In this document: positions 18,338 to 27,024 of the stretch, piece by piece
How the letters are laid out: the number at the start of each line of letters is the position of its first letter
Position numbering within the stretch: the stretch's first letter is position 1
Source: Bacillota bacterium
GTDB lineage: Bacteria; Bacillota; Bacilli; Paenibacillales; NBRC-103111
Direction: 5' to 3'
Assembly: GCA_023386955.1 (NCBI GenBank)
Contig: JAEWIS010000021.1
Span: forward strand, 70,973-134,972
DNA length: 64,000 bases
Position numbers and translations under genes: made by a program
The notes under the pieces: model-generated
What the model was told of the DNA's origin: nothing
Databases searched by the model: none
What the model saw: the letters and a program-made list of their open reading frames with translations, nothing else

Positions 18338-19690
18338 CTACCCGTCCTCTGCCTCTCCGCTGCGGCTGTCCCGGTACTCCGTGGGGGTAAGGCCGGTTAC
18401 TTTCTTGAATACGCGGCTGAAATAATTGGGGTCATTGTAGCCCGCCAGATAACAGATTTCCTTCTGGCTGTAACCGCCCTGGGCCATCAGCTCCTTGGCC
18501 CTGCCAATCCGCAGGGAGGTCAGGTAGTCGATGAAGGTTTCGCCGGTCTGCTGCTTGAAGATTTTGCTGAAATAATACGCGTTGAGATGGACGTAATCCG
18601 CCGCCTTCTCCAGAGACAGCTCCTCGGTGTAATGAGCCCGGATAAAGGCCTTGGCCTTATCCATCAGGGTGGCGGTCTCCTCCTCCCGCTCCTGGCGGAT
18701 GCGGGCCATCGCAGCCAGCACATAGCTGCGGTCCTCTCTGCGTGAGGCCTCCCCCTGCGGCTCCCCCTCATACAGCAGGCGCTCCTCCGACTTGAGATCG
18801 GCGAAGAAAACCGCCGGCCCTCCCGGTTGGGCCGCGCCGGAGGCAAATACCGCCTCGTAGTAGGAGCGGTGCCACCCGGCAGCACCCTCCTGCAGCGTAC
18901 CGATGCCAAGCGAAACAGACAGCTCCAGCCGGGTCAGGGTATATTCCCTCAGCTGCTCCCCGAAGCGGCGGACGCCGATCATCCAGTCCGCCTCTTGCCC
19001 CTCCGGAGGCATCCGCAGGAACATGGCCAAATGGTGGTCCACCGGGGAGCTGGTGATGCCCTGCCCGAAGCCTGCCGCCATCCGCCGGAAGGCGTCGTAG
19101 AGCCGCCGCTCCGCAGCCTCCGGCACAGCGGGCATAGCGGCCACCACGGCCAGCCCCCGGTCCAGAGGGAAATCCAGCCAGTCCGGCGACGGGCTGCCCG
19201 GTCCTTCCGGACGGGAGCGCAGCATCAAGGACATGGCCAGCTCGCTCTCAGCCAGGGGCAGGAGCTGGGATACCCGGTCCTGCAGCAAAAGCTCCGCCGC
19301 CCGCTTCTGCTTCTCCCGGTCCAGCTCCTCCGTGAGCCGCTGGAGCAGCAGCACAATTTCCTCCTGGGAGGCGGGTTTGACGATGTACTCCTTCACTCCC
19401 AGGGACAACGCTTCTTTGGCATAGGAAAAATAATCGTAGGCGGTCACCATCACCAGCTTGGCCTCCGGCAGGAAGGAGCGGATTTCCCGAAGTGCCTCCA
19501 GTCCCTGAATTCCCGGCATGTTCACGTCCATAAAGATGATATGCGGACGCTCCTCCGCCGCCAGCTCAATGGCCCCCCGGCCGTTCTCCGCATGGGTGAC
19601 AGTGAATCTGCCCGGCATCGATTTCCCGATGATCCACTCCAGTCCTTCCCGCTCCAAAGGCTCGTCATCCGCGATGAGAAGACGGTACAT
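18338..19690 (-). CDS. YesN-type response regulator (REC + AraC HTH)
   Basis: A 450-residue regulator. The receiver domain has LIADDEPLERE at the N-terminus, the phospho-acceptor in IIFMDVNMPGIQG and Lys in EYIVKPAS near residue 105. A long middle region follows and the C-terminal AraC HTH (ADYVHLNAYYFSKIFKQQTG, then YLAGYNDPNYFSRVFKKVTG) binds DNA. ATG 19690 is chosen because GGAGGGG is well spaced; it overlaps the kinase gene by 26 bases, indicating translational coupling. With the kinase and membrane-anchored binding protein it forms a three-component sensor resembling XylFII-LytS-YesN of Clostridium, which activates pentose transport genes. Confidence 0.92.
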   Translation of the reverse strand: MYRLLIADDEPLEREGLEWIIGKSMPGRFTVTHAENGRGAIELAAEERPHIIFMDVNMPGIQGLEALREIRSFLPEAKLVMVTAYDYFSYAKEALSLGVKEYIVKPASQEEIVLLLQRLTEELDREKQKRAAELLLQDRVSQLLPLAESELAMSLMLRSRPEGPGSPSPDWLDFPLDRGLAVVAAMPAVPEAAERRLYDAFRRMAAGFGQGITSSPVDHHLAMFLRMPPEGQEADWMIGVRRFGEQLREYTLTRLELSVSLGIGTLQEGAAGWHRSYYEAVFASGAAQPGGPAVFFADLKSEERLLYEGEPQGEASRREDRSYVLAAMARIRQEREEETATLMDKAKAFIRAHYTEELSLEKAADYVHLNAYYFSKIFKQQTGETFIDYLTSLRIGRAKELMAQGGYSQKEICYLAGYNDPNYFSRVFKKVTGLTPTEYRDSRSGEAEDG

Positions 19691-21140
19691 GGGCATCCCC
19701 TCCTTCCATGATGCGCAGGTTCTCCACGGGGTCAGGCACCCGCATTCGGATCCGTGTGCCCTGTCCCGGCCCGCTGTCGATCTCCACCAGATCCTCCCGA
19801 CCGCAGGCCAGCTCCAGCCGGCGGAACACATTGCGGACTCCCATCCCCGTGGAGCCGCTGCCGGACGCAACAGGTCCGCCTCCCGGCTCCAGCAGCGCCG
19901 CCCGCCGTTCCGGGTCCATGCCCTGTCCGTTATCAGCGATTTCAATGACGGTATCGTTGCCGTCCCGCCGCAGCACAATTCTGATCTGTCCGCCGCTCTC
20001 CAGTCTTTCCACCCCATGGACAAAAGCATTCTCCACCAAGGGCTGCAGCAAAAGCGGCGGAACCGGGGTGCTTAGCGCCTCCTCCTCCACCTGAAATTCC
20101 ACCTGCACCCGGCCCCGGAAGCGGGCCTCTTGAATGCCCAGATAGGTGCGGACATGGGCCAGCTCCTCCCGCAGGGTAGTGGCCGCATCCAGACTGCGCA
20201 GATTGTAGCGCAGAAGCTGTGAAAGCTGGACGGTGAAGCCGCTGGTTTTATCCGCACCCTCCAGCAGGGCCATTTTGGACAGGGAATTTAAGGTGTTGAA
20301 CAAAAAGTGGGGATTAATCTGGCTCTGCAGCGCCTGCAGCTCCAAGGTCTTCACCAGCCGCTCCTGCTCGGAGAGCCGCCGGTCCTTGGCAATGGACGCC
20401 CGCAGACCCTCCAGCATCTGACGGAAGGAGGCGGTCAGGGTGTCCAGCTCGCTGCCGGAACGGGCTTCTGGAAGCCGCGGCTCCAGATTGCCCGAGGACA
20501 CCGCCTCCGCCGCCCGGACCAGCTGGTTCACCGGCTCCGTCACACTCCGGGACACCCAAATGGCCATGGCTACACTCAGCAGGGTGCCGATGGCAAACAC
20601 CGCAATCCCCAGGCGGTTCAGCCGCTCATTCTCCGCCTGGATGCCGGCGTACAAGGGACGGTATGCCGCCAGCTCCTGGCCGGCCAAACGCTGGCCGCCT
20701 TCCCGGATATAGCCGAGGGTGGTTTCCGCCTCCCGGTACCGATCCAAGGCGGCGGAGACCTGCCCCGACTGTGCAGCCCTCAAGCTGCCGCCGGCCTGCT
20801 CGCCCAGGGTGGCCAGCATACCGGCGTGGCCCTTCAGGGAGGCGGCGTATTCATGCCCGCCCGCCTGGCCCTCCAGGGAGCCGCGCAGCCGCTCCAGCTC
20901 CGCAAGGGCGATGCCCGCACGGGTTTCTTCTTCGGGTGCGGGGTGAATTAAATATTCGTTCAATGCAGTAATGCCGGCCTCTGCCGCCTGCACCGTCTCC
21001 TGATACAGCAGGAGCCGGTTCATCATCAGCCCGTACCCGTCCTGCACCAGCCGGCCGCTCTGAAACACCAGGAACAGCACCGCACTCATCATCGCGACCA
21101 ATAGGGGAACCAGCACCAGAAGGCGCCGCCGGACCGTCAT
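19665..21140 (-). CDS. LytS/YesM-type sensor histidine kinase
   Basis: A 491-residue membrane kinase. One helix (residues about 7-27), a mostly helical extracytoplasmic domain (30-175), a second helix (180-200), a HAMP domain beginning VSRSVTEPVNQLVRAAEAV, then the His_kinase domain with phospho-acceptor in LQSQINPHFLFNTLNSLSKM and an HATPase with LQPLVENAFVHGVE and ADNGQGM. The helical sensor domain lacks a sugar-binding fold of its own, in keeping with sensing through the partner protein encoded just upstream. Its start overlaps the stop of that gene (ATGA), and its end overlaps the regulator start. Confidence 0.93.
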   Translation of the reverse strand: MTVRRRLLVLVPLLVAMMSAVLFLVFQSGRLVQDGYGLMMNRLLLYQETVQAAEAGITALNEYLIHPAPEEETRAGIALAELERLRGSLEGQAGGHEYAASLKGHAGMLATLGEQAGGSLRAAQSGQVSAALDRYREAETTLGYIREGGQRLAGQELAAYRPLYAGIQAENERLNRLGIAVFAIGTLLSVAMAIWVSRSVTEPVNQLVRAAEAVSSGNLEPRLPEARSGSELDTLTASFRQMLEGLRASIAKDRRLSEQERLVKTLELQALQSQINPHFLFNTLNSLSKMALLEGADKTSGFTVQLSQLLRYNLRSLDAATTLREELAHVRTYLGIQEARFRGRVQVEFQVEEEALSTPVPPLLLQPLVENAFVHGVERLESGGQIRIVLRRDGNDTVIEIADNGQGMDPERRAALLEPGGGPVASGSGSTGMGVRNVFRRLELACGREDLVEIDSGPGQGTRIRMRVPDPVENLRIMEGGDAHVPSSHRG

Positions 21141-22135
21141 GAGCGGCCACCGCCCTTCGTCACAGCAGTCGGCGGCTCCTGAAGAATGCGGATCGGCGTA
21201 TAGCGTTTCTCCGGCACCGGTTGGCCATTCAGCCTGGCCTGGAGCAAAACCACCGCCTCCCGTCCCATCTGCCGCGGCTCCTGGACCACGGAGGCGCGGA
21301 TCAGGCCCTGACTGATGGCTGCCACCGTGTCCGGCAGATCATCAAAGGCGAAGATCTCCGGCAGCTCCAAGGGCTGCCGCAGCCGCTCTGCAGCATCCAG
21401 GGCGCCCAGCCCGTCCAGAGAGCTGAAGCCCACGATAAAGCGGACCGGCGGCTCCATGGACAGGAAAACCTCCGCCTCATTGGCCGCCTGGAGCCGGGAA
21501 ATGTCCGTCGTCCGGACTCCGGCTACGGTCAGCTCCGGATAACGGGCCAAGGCCCGGCGGAAACCCTCCACCCGCAGACGCTGGCTGTCGGCGCGGAGGG
21601 TACCCGCCAGGATGCCTACACGGCCCGCTCCCCCGGAGGCCTCCGCGACCAGCTCCGCCATGGCCGCTCCCGCCGCTTCATTGTCCGTTCCGGTGTAAGC
21701 AACCCGCCAGCTGTCCGGCTCATCCGCATCCACCGCCACCACCGGAATGCCCTTCTCCGCCGCCTTGGAAACCAAAGCGCGGCTTCCGGGGTCCCCCGTC
21801 CCTTGAATCAGAATGCCATCCGCTCTTGAAGCGATAGCCTGATCCAGAAGACGGAGCTGCTCCTCCGGATTGATCCGGTACGGGCCGGTATATTCGATAT
21901 CCATGCCGTATTCCTCCCCGGCGGCCCGCGCCCCCTCCTCTACCGCCCGCCAATACGGGTTGTCCAGCTCCTGGGACACCAGCACAATACGCTTGCGGGG
22001 GGCTTCACCGCCATGCGGAGCCAGCGGCTCCACCATATCCCGGATCCGGGCGGTGGACCGGAAGAAGAGACCCAGCGCCAGCGCAAAGCAAATAAACAGC
22101 ACCAGCACGCCGATGCCCCATTTCCGCCCGTACAT
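21137..22135 (-). CDS. Membrane-anchored periplasmic-binding-type sugar sensor (XylFII-like)
   Basis: A 332-residue protein with an uncleaved-looking N-terminal helix (GIGVLVLFICFALALGLFF) and a type I periplasmic-binding fold as in RbsB/XylF: IVLVSQELDNPYWRAVEEGA, then DGILIQGTGD, VVAVDADEP, YTGTDNEAAGAAMAE and FAFDDLPDTVAAI. There is no transporter beside it, and it is co-transcribed with the kinase and regulator, so the likely task is presenting a bound sugar to the kinase. ATG 22135 is preferred over GTG 22144 because of GGAGGTGG spacing. A catabolite-control-like site lies about 85 bases upstream. Confidence 0.88.
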   Translation of the reverse strand: MYGRKWGIGVLVLFICFALALGLFFRSTARIRDMVEPLAPHGGEAPRKRIVLVSQELDNPYWRAVEEGARAAGEEYGMDIEYTGPYRINPEEQLRLLDQAIASRADGILIQGTGDPGSRALVSKAAEKGIPVVAVDADEPDSWRVAYTGTDNEAAGAAMAELVAEASGGAGRVGILAGTLRADSQRLRVEGFRRALARYPELTVAGVRTTDISRLQAANEAEVFLSMEPPVRFIVGFSSLDGLGALDAAERLRQPLELPEIFAFDDLPDTVAAISQGLIRASVVQEPRQMGREAVVLLQARLNGQPVPEKRYTPIRILQEPPTAVTKGGGRS

Positions 22136-22220
22136 GGCCCCCACCTCCGCTTCAATTTGGTTATTGCTTACTATACCATAGAGGGGTGTCCGGTAAACGC
22201 ACTTCGGATGGACAACGGTT

Positions 22221-22234
22221 TGTAAGCGTTTTAT
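22221..22234. promoter_or_regulatory. Possible CcpA (cre) site upstream of the sugar-sensing operon
   Basis: TGTAAGCGTTTTAT resembles the cre consensus TGWAANCGNTNWCA with mismatches in the last two positions. It lies upstream of the minus-strand gene starting at 22135, a sensible place for catabolite repression of a sugar-response operon. Confidence 0.4.
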
Positions 22235-22281
22235 TAAGAAATTGTAAGGATACGCGAATATACGCGAGAAATAGACTGAAA

Positions 22282-22857
22282 ATTCAAAACCATCGCCGGA
22301 AATGGCGGATTTCCGAGGTTTTCAATTCCGCCGGGATGGCTTATGATATAGACATCACCACAAAGGAAGCGAAAGTAATGAAAGCCAACCCGGCAAACGG
22401 CGAAACGGGTAAGGGACGTATCCCTAACAGGAAAAGAGTGCGGCAGGGCTGGCAGCGGATGTAAAGCTGCATCTATCTCCCCTGAGAGGCTGTTTCCACA
22501 AACAGTAAAGCCTAAGGTTGGGAGCCGCGGACATTTTTTCGTAAACCTTCCGGAAGGGTGATGCAAGCACCGAGGGTTAAGCAAGCAAGTGCAATGCCTA
22601 CGCAGGCCATCTGCGCAAGACATGGAGTTTTCGGTGGGCGAATCCGAATCCGTCAGAAACGGAGGAGCAAACAAGCACGTTGTATTTGAGTAAACCATCC
22701 TTATCCGGTTCAGGCAGTCAAGTGCCGCCGGCAGCAAGTGACCATCGAATTGACAGGCCATGTCAGTGGTATGGATTGTGAGGAGGAACGAATTCATTGC
22801 TTAGCCACAAGGACAAATAACCCCCTGCAGCATGGAGCTGAGGGGGTTATTTGTGTT
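22282..22857 (+). ncRNA. Structured gene-free region, candidate non-coding RNA or riboswitch remnant
   Basis: No credible protein in 22145-22894. The plus strand shows a series of stems: AAAACC..CGGAAAT/ATTTCCG..GGTTTT (22282-22322), AGGGA-CGTA-TCCCT, CTGTTTccacAAACAG, AAGGTT..AACCTT and CTTCCGGAAG, ending at a 14-bp perfect terminator. The part from about 22640 (GCGAATCCG, CCGAATCCGTCAG, CGGAGGA, TTTGAGTAAAC) recalls pieces of the ydaO c-di-AMP riboswitch as I remember it, but the 3' half of that aptamer is not convincing, and no plus-strand gene follows the terminator. The end points are approximate. It may be a stand-alone small RNA, an orphaned riboswitch or a decayed one. Confidence 0.35.
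22813..22854. terminator. Strong bidirectional intrinsic terminator
   Basis: ACAAATAACCCCCT (22813-22826) pairs perfectly with AGGGGGTTATTTGT (22841-22854), with CAGC/GCTG in the loop, followed by GTTTT. It ends the structured plus-strand region and also lies about 40 bases past the minus-strand stop at 22895. Confidence 0.85.
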
Positions 22858-22894
22858 TTCCGGAGGGAAACGCCGCCGCTTCCCCTCGTCTGCT

Positions 22895-23953
22895 TCAGTC
22901 CGCCTTCCCTTCCGCTTCCCAGCGGGTGATCTCCTCCCGGACAATAGGCGCCACCTTGGTGCCCAAGAGCTCAATGGCGGTCATCACCTCATCATGGGGC
23001 ATGGTGCCTAAGGGCAGATGCAGGAAGAAACGGGTGATGCCCACTTCCTTGCGCAGGGCGATGATCTTCCGGGCTACCGTCTCCGGGTCCCCCACATACA
23101 GCGCTCCCTCCGGACTGCGGGCATAATCATACGCCGCCCGGTCATAATGGGGCCAGCCCCGCTCCCGGCCGATCACATTCATCGCCGCCTGGGTGGAGGG
23201 GAAGAAGGAATCGGCTGCCGCCTTATCCTCTGGGCCAACGAAGCCGTGGGAATGGGAGGCAATAGGCAGCTTGGCGGGATCGAAGCCCGCTTGGGCCGCC
23301 GCCTGCTTATACAGCTTCACCAGCGGGGCAAAACGGAAGGGGCTGCCTCCGATAATGGCCAGCACCAAGGGCAATCCCTGCATGCCTGCGCGGATGACCG
23401 ACTCCGGATTGCCGCCGCTTCCGATCCAGACAGGAAGCGGATTCTGCACCGCCCGCGGGAAAATCTCCAACCCGGAAATGGCGGGGCGGTGTTTGCCGCT
23501 CCAATTGATTTTGCCGCCCCGGCAGATCTGCAGCAGCAGCTCCAGCTTCTCCTCGAACAGCTCGTCGTAATCCGCCAGGTTATAGCCGAACAGAGGGAAG
23601 GACTCAATAAAGGACCCCCGGCCAGCCATAATCTCGGCTCTTCCTCCGGAGATGCCGTCCAGGGTGGCAAAATCCTGATACACCCGCACCGGATCATCGG
23701 AGGACAGCACCGTAACCGCACTGGTCAGCCGGATACGCTTGGTCCTCGCCGCTCCGGCAGCCAGCAGCACAGCCGGCGATGATGCGGCATAATCCTGGCG
23801 GTGATGCTCCCCGATGCCATACACATCCAGTCCCACTTGGTCCGCCAGCTCCATCTCCTCGACAACCTCCGCCAGCCGCTCCGCATGACTTTTTAATACC
23901 CCTGTTTTCACATCCGGGGTAGTTTCTACGAATGTGCTGATCCCAATCTCCAC
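22895..23953 (-). CDS. LLM-class flavin-dependent oxidoreductase
   Basis: A 352-residue luciferase-like monooxygenase. The N-terminus EIGISTFVETTPD, GLDVYGIGEHHRQDYAASSP (residues about 45-65), TSAVTVLSSDDPVRVYQDFATLDG and GRAEIMAGRGSFIESFPLFG are hallmarks of the subgroup that acts with FMN on small organic substrates. GTG at 23953 is selected: GGGAGGA lies just upstream and the start fits the family, whereas the ATG at 24016 does not. Monocistronic, divergent from the ketoacyl-synthase-like gene. Substrate not predictable. Confidence 0.88.
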   Translation of the reverse strand: MEIGISTFVETTPDVKTGVLKSHAERLAEVVEEMELADQVGLDVYGIGEHHRQDYAASSPAVLLAAGAARTKRIRLTSAVTVLSSDDPVRVYQDFATLDGISGGRAEIMAGRGSFIESFPLFGYNLADYDELFEEKLELLLQICRGGKINWSGKHRPAISGLEIFPRAVQNPLPVWIGSGGNPESVIRAGMQGLPLVLAIIGGSPFRFAPLVKLYKQAAAQAGFDPAKLPIASHSHGFVGPEDKAAADSFFPSTQAAMNVIGRERGWPHYDRAAYDYARSPEGALYVGDPETVARKIIALRKEVGITRFFLHLPLGTMPHDEVMTAIELLGTKVAPIVREEITRWEAEGKAD

Positions 23954-24075
23954 ACCTATTCCTCCCAAACGGCATAGAAGCCGAATTATTGTAAGTACCT
24001 TATTTTTAGTATGCACTATTTCTTCTGATTTGGATAGCCGAAGTGATGCCTTCTCCTATAATTTATCCCAGCTTA

Positions 24076-24170
24076 TAACGAATCTAACGGTATAACTGTC
24101 TAATTTGGCCAAAAAACGCCAAATTACTCTGATATCCTCCTAATAATCCATTAATTAGACGAATAATCTG
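24076..24170. repeat. Weak intergenic repeat cluster C
   Basis: In the 383-base divergent region, TAACGAATCT at 24076 followed by CTAATTTGGCC (24100-24110) resembles the units of clusters B and E, and TTAGACGAATAATCTGCG further right could be a decayed inverted unit. The match is much weaker than elsewhere. The rest of 23954-24336 is AT-rich with no gene. Confidence 0.35.
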
Positions 24171-24224
24171 CGATTTTATTACTAAATCGCCGACTATTAT
24201 CGGTTTTATTTTCCAAGATGTGCC

Positions 24225-24233
24225 TGTTATACT
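24225..24233 (+). promoter_or_regulatory. Extended -10 promoter of the ketoacyl-synthase-like gene
   Basis: TGTTATACT gives an extended -10 (TG, one base, TATACT at 24228-24233), about 104 bases before the ATG. No clear -35. Confidence 0.4.
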
Positions 24234-24336
24234 AAGTTATAACCATAAGAAGCATAATGCACCAAGCTTCCTTATAGCTGGTTATGGGAGTACATAAAGA
24301 GCAGGTAGAAACCATTTCGTGGAGGGAGATATTCTG

Positions 24337-25359
24337 ATGCAGCATTCTAATGTTAGAATTTCCGGAGTCGGCACGTACCATCCCCAGAACAAACTGACCA
24401 ACGAAGTGATTTTTGAGCATTTCCGCAAGGTGGGCAAGGATGTGGAAAGCCTGTACAAGCATCTGGGCCGTGAGGAGCGTTATTACGCCGATCCGGGTGA
24501 AACCGCCATTACCATGGGCGTCATCGCCGCCAAACGGGCTCTGGAAGATGCCAACCTCTCTCCTGACCAGATTCAAATGATTGTGTTTGCCTCCGATACC
24601 CCGGAGTACCTGATTCCTACCAACGCCCTTCTGATCAGCAGGGAGCTGGAAACCAAAAACGCTCATATTGTGTACGACCTCAATGCCAACTGCACCGGTA
24701 TGATTACCGCTATCGACCAGGTTTACCGCTACATGGACCATAAGAAGCTCCGTTATGCTCTTCTGGTGAGCAGTGTACATATTTCTCCCTGGTGCAATGA
24801 GGATGATGAGTTGTATTACGGGGCGTGGGGGGATTCCGGCGCAGCAGTAGTTCTGGAGCGTGTGGAAAGCGACGAACGCTTCGGTGTGATCGATTCCGAA
24901 TTCTTCTCCGACAGCAGCTATTACCGCATGACCACAATGCCGGACAGCGGCATGGCCCGCATCCATGACGAGTCCCTTCCCCTGGCTAAGCGCAAGGGCG
25001 GCTGGGAGCCGGTGGATTTCGACTTCCTGCCGGAAAAGTGGAACATCCTGATCCGTGAGCTGGCCCAGCGCAACGGCCTGGAGCTGAAGCAAATCGACCA
25101 CATCATTTTCTCGCAATTCTCCATTTATGCCATTAAGGAAGCCTTGAAAAACCTGGGTCTGGAGGATGATCCCCGGCTGTATACCTTTGTGGGGAACAAG
25201 TACGGCTATACCGGCCATACCAGCCCCATCTTCGGACTGAGCCACGCCCTGCAAGACGGGAAAATCAAGGACGGGGACAATGTGGTTTTCATCTCCGCCG
25301 GAGCCGGATACATCATTTCCTCATTCCTGTACAAGTTTGACGGTGCGCTTCTGAAATAG
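24337..25359 (+). CDS. 3-oxoacyl-ACP synthase III-like protein with atypical active site
   Basis: A 340-residue thiolase-fold protein of the FabH family. The nucleophile Cys is present in LNANCTGMITA near residue 119 and the overall layout (VRISGVGTYHP start, FASDTPEYLIPTNA, GAWGDSGAAVVLERV) is preserved. The position of the catalytic His (usually PHQAN) reads FSQFS, and the Asn of the usual YGNTSAAS motif reads YGYTGHTSP. The canonical Cys-His-Asn triad is therefore reduced to Cys, so decarboxylative condensation is doubtful; acyl transfer is possible. ATG 24337 has GGAGGGAG nine bases upstream. A short convergent STAS-like gene follows after a shared terminator. Confidence 0.85.
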   Translation: MQHSNVRISGVGTYHPQNKLTNEVIFEHFRKVGKDVESLYKHLGREERYYADPGETAITMGVIAAKRALEDANLSPDQIQMIVFASDTPEYLIPTNALLISRELETKNAHIVYDLNANCTGMITAIDQVYRYMDHKKLRYALLVSSVHISPWCNEDDELYYGAWGDSGAAVVLERVESDERFGVIDSEFFSDSSYYRMTTMPDSGMARIHDESLPLAKRKGGWEPVDFDFLPEKWNILIRELAQRNGLELKQIDHIIFSQFSIYAIKEALKNLGLEDDPRLYTFVGNKYGYTGHTSPIFGLSHALQDGKIKDGDNVVFISAGAGYIISSFLYKFDGALLK

Positions 25360-25385
25360 GCCCTATTTCCTTCATACGATGCATA

Positions 25386-25424
25386 AAAAAGCCCCGGCAC
25401 GCATCACGGCGCCCCCGGGGCTTG
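25386..25424. terminator. Intrinsic terminator between convergent genes
   Basis: AAGCCCCGG (25389-25397) and CCGGGGCTT (25415-25423) with an A-run on the left and TTGTTATTT on the right. Confidence 0.8.
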
Positions 25425-25446
25425 TTATTTCTGTTCGATTATTCTC

Positions 25447-25821
25447 TTACAGCTTCTTGAAATCTGCGATAGCGTCTTCCACGGAGCCGATCTTCACCAG
25501 CTCATTGTGATCGCCGGCCACCCGCTTGATTTGGTTAGCCTGGATGCCCGAGCTCAGCTCAATCATGTATTTGGCCTTGAAGGGAGTGTTAGTGTACAAG
25601 GTCATAACCTCCTGAAGCAGCGGAACCACATCGGCGGAAACAGTCTTAGCATCCTTACCGTCGATAATCAGCGCATATTCCTTGGTGTTCACCTTCTGGA
25701 TAGCTTCCTTAAACTGACGGATAATTTCGGCAGCGTCCTCTACCTTAATAAAGCCGGAAGCCCGAGAAATAATGGTTTTTTCGGAAGTATTCAGCGCAAC
25801 TCCGTAATTCTGGTTAGACAT
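25447..25821 (-). CDS. Small STAS-like / SpoIIAA-like protein
   Basis: A 124-residue soluble protein. The alternation of strands and helices (YALIIDGKDAKTV, then a helix and FKAKYMIELSSGIQANQIKRVAG) is like an STAS/SpoIIAA-type domain, but there is no clear phosphorylatable Ser motif and I do not recognise a named family. ATG 25821 has GGAGAG seven bases upstream; an ATG at 25836 is too far upstream. It converges on the ketoacyl-synthase-like gene and is monocistronic. No function is assigned. Confidence 0.7.
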   Translation of the reverse strand: MSNQNYGVALNTSEKTIISRASGFIKVEDAAEIIRQFKEAIQKVNTKEYALIIDGKDAKTVSADVVPLLQEVMTLYTNTPFKAKYMIELSSGIQANQIKRVAGDHNELVKIGSVEDAIADFKKL

Positions 25822-25948
25822 TAATGATCTCTCCATTCTGGATTATTATGGTGTGTATTAGGGCAATTTTCTACAATATATACCAAATAATTTGAAAAAT
25901 CAAGCAGTATATTATCGAATTATGTAAGTATTTGAATATATATCAATG

Positions 25949-25983
25949 GAAAAAAGCCCCGAAGTCGTCAAGTTTCGGGACTT
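25949..25983 (-). terminator. Intrinsic terminator after the ypfJ-like gene
   Basis: On the minus strand, AAGTCCCGAA pairs with TTCGGGGCTT and is followed by TTTTTCC. It lies about 45 bases after the stop at 26029. Confidence 0.65.
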
Positions 25984-26028
25984 GTGAAGTTTGTCATACC
26001 TAAAACAAGTCTTCCAGGACCTTACTGC

Positions 26029-26868
26029 TCAAAGCTCACCGGCGTTGAAGGTATCCCCACCCTCAATCGTGCCGCTTTCGTAGCCCTTCTGAAACCAGCG
26101 TTTGCGCTGCTCGGAGGTGCCGTGGGTGAAGCTGTCCGGGACCGCATAACCCTGGGCCTGCTTCTGCAGGGTATCATCGCCGATGGCATTGGCCGCCGTC
26201 AGCGCCTCATCAATATCCCCCGCCTCCAACACCTCCATATCCTCTGCGTGATGGGCCCATACCCCGGCGAAGTAGTCTGCCTGCAGCTCCATTCTAACCT
26301 GCATCCGGTTATATTCGGTTTCATTCAGCTTCTGGCGCAGCGCGTCCATCTGGGCCGAGGTGCCCAGAAGAGTCTGCACATGGTGCCCAACCTCATGGGC
26401 CACCACATACGCCATGGCAAAATCGCCGGGGGCCTTGAAGGTCCGCTGCAGCTCCTCATAAAAGCTCAGGTCTATGTACAGCTTTTGATCACCTGGGCAG
26501 TAGAAAGGCCCTACCGCCGAAGTAGCCCGGCCGCAGGCTGAGCTTACGCTTCCGCTGTACAGCACCAGCACCGGGTCCTTGTATTGCATTCCCCGCTCCC
26601 GGAACAGCTCCTCCCAGACCTCCTCCGTGTCGGCCAGGACCACGGAAACAAATTGGGCCAGCTCCTCCTCCTGGGCCGTGCCCTGATAAGCCGATTGCTG
26701 GCTGGAGCTACCGGTCAGATTGCCCAGGATATCCGCCGGATTGCCGCCCAGCAGGGTTACCAGCAGCAGGATCAGAATCCCGCCGATTCCGCCTCCCACC
26801 AGCGTCCCTCCGCCCATTCCCCGCCGGTCCTCCACATTGGCGCTGCCTCTTCTTCCGCTCCATTTCAT
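26029..26868 (-). CDS. ypfJ: YpfJ-family neutral zinc metallopeptidase
   Basis: A 279-residue membrane-anchored protein. The N-terminus is basic with an RRGSANVEDRRG motif typical of the family, one Gly/Leu-rich helix (residues about 20-42), then a predicted extracellular peptidase domain. The zincin motif HEVGHH is at residues about 157-162; the third ligand region is MELQADYFAGVWAH. CGRATSAVGPFYCPGD contains the conserved Cys pair. The length is that of family members. Substrate unknown. ATG 26868 has AAGGAGG upstream. The adjacent CBO0543 gene is in the same direction but probably separately transcribed. Confidence 0.93.
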   Translation of the reverse strand: MKWSGRRGSANVEDRRGMGGGTLVGGGIGGILILLLVTLLGGNPADILGNLTGSSSQQSAYQGTAQEEELAQFVSVVLADTEEVWEELFRERGMQYKDPVLVLYSGSVSSACGRATSAVGPFYCPGDQKLYIDLSFYEELQRTFKAPGDFAMAYVVAHEVGHHVQTLLGTSAQMDALRQKLNETEYNRMQVRMELQADYFAGVWAHHAEDMEVLEAGDIDEALTAANAIGDDTLQKQAQGYAVPDSFTHGTSEQRKRWFQKGYESGTIEGGDTFNAGEL

Positions 26869-27024
26869 TTTGCTTCCTCCTTCCGCTTTCTGTCGGTATC
26901 ACATCTTTACCCGGCAGCGGATACAGGTAAGCATACGGACAAACCGAAAACCGCCAGGACACTGTCCTGACGGCAATAAGCTAAGGGATCGGCATAGGGG
27001 CAAGGCCCCACCAGCTCTTTTTTG

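Noticed and set aside
22380..22440. c-di-GMP (GEMM) riboswitch from GGCAAAC, GAAA and GGGACG words
   Set aside because: The order is similar but the expected stems and tetraloop receptor do not form.
22234..22797. Minus-strand open frame of 187 codons in the gene-free region
   Set aside because: Unusual composition with many Cys and His, no ribosome-binding site, lies across stems of the structured region.
24232..25254. Minus-strand open frame opposite the ketoacyl-synthase-like gene
   Set aside because: The plus-strand protein is clearly homologous to FabH; the antisense frame is not.
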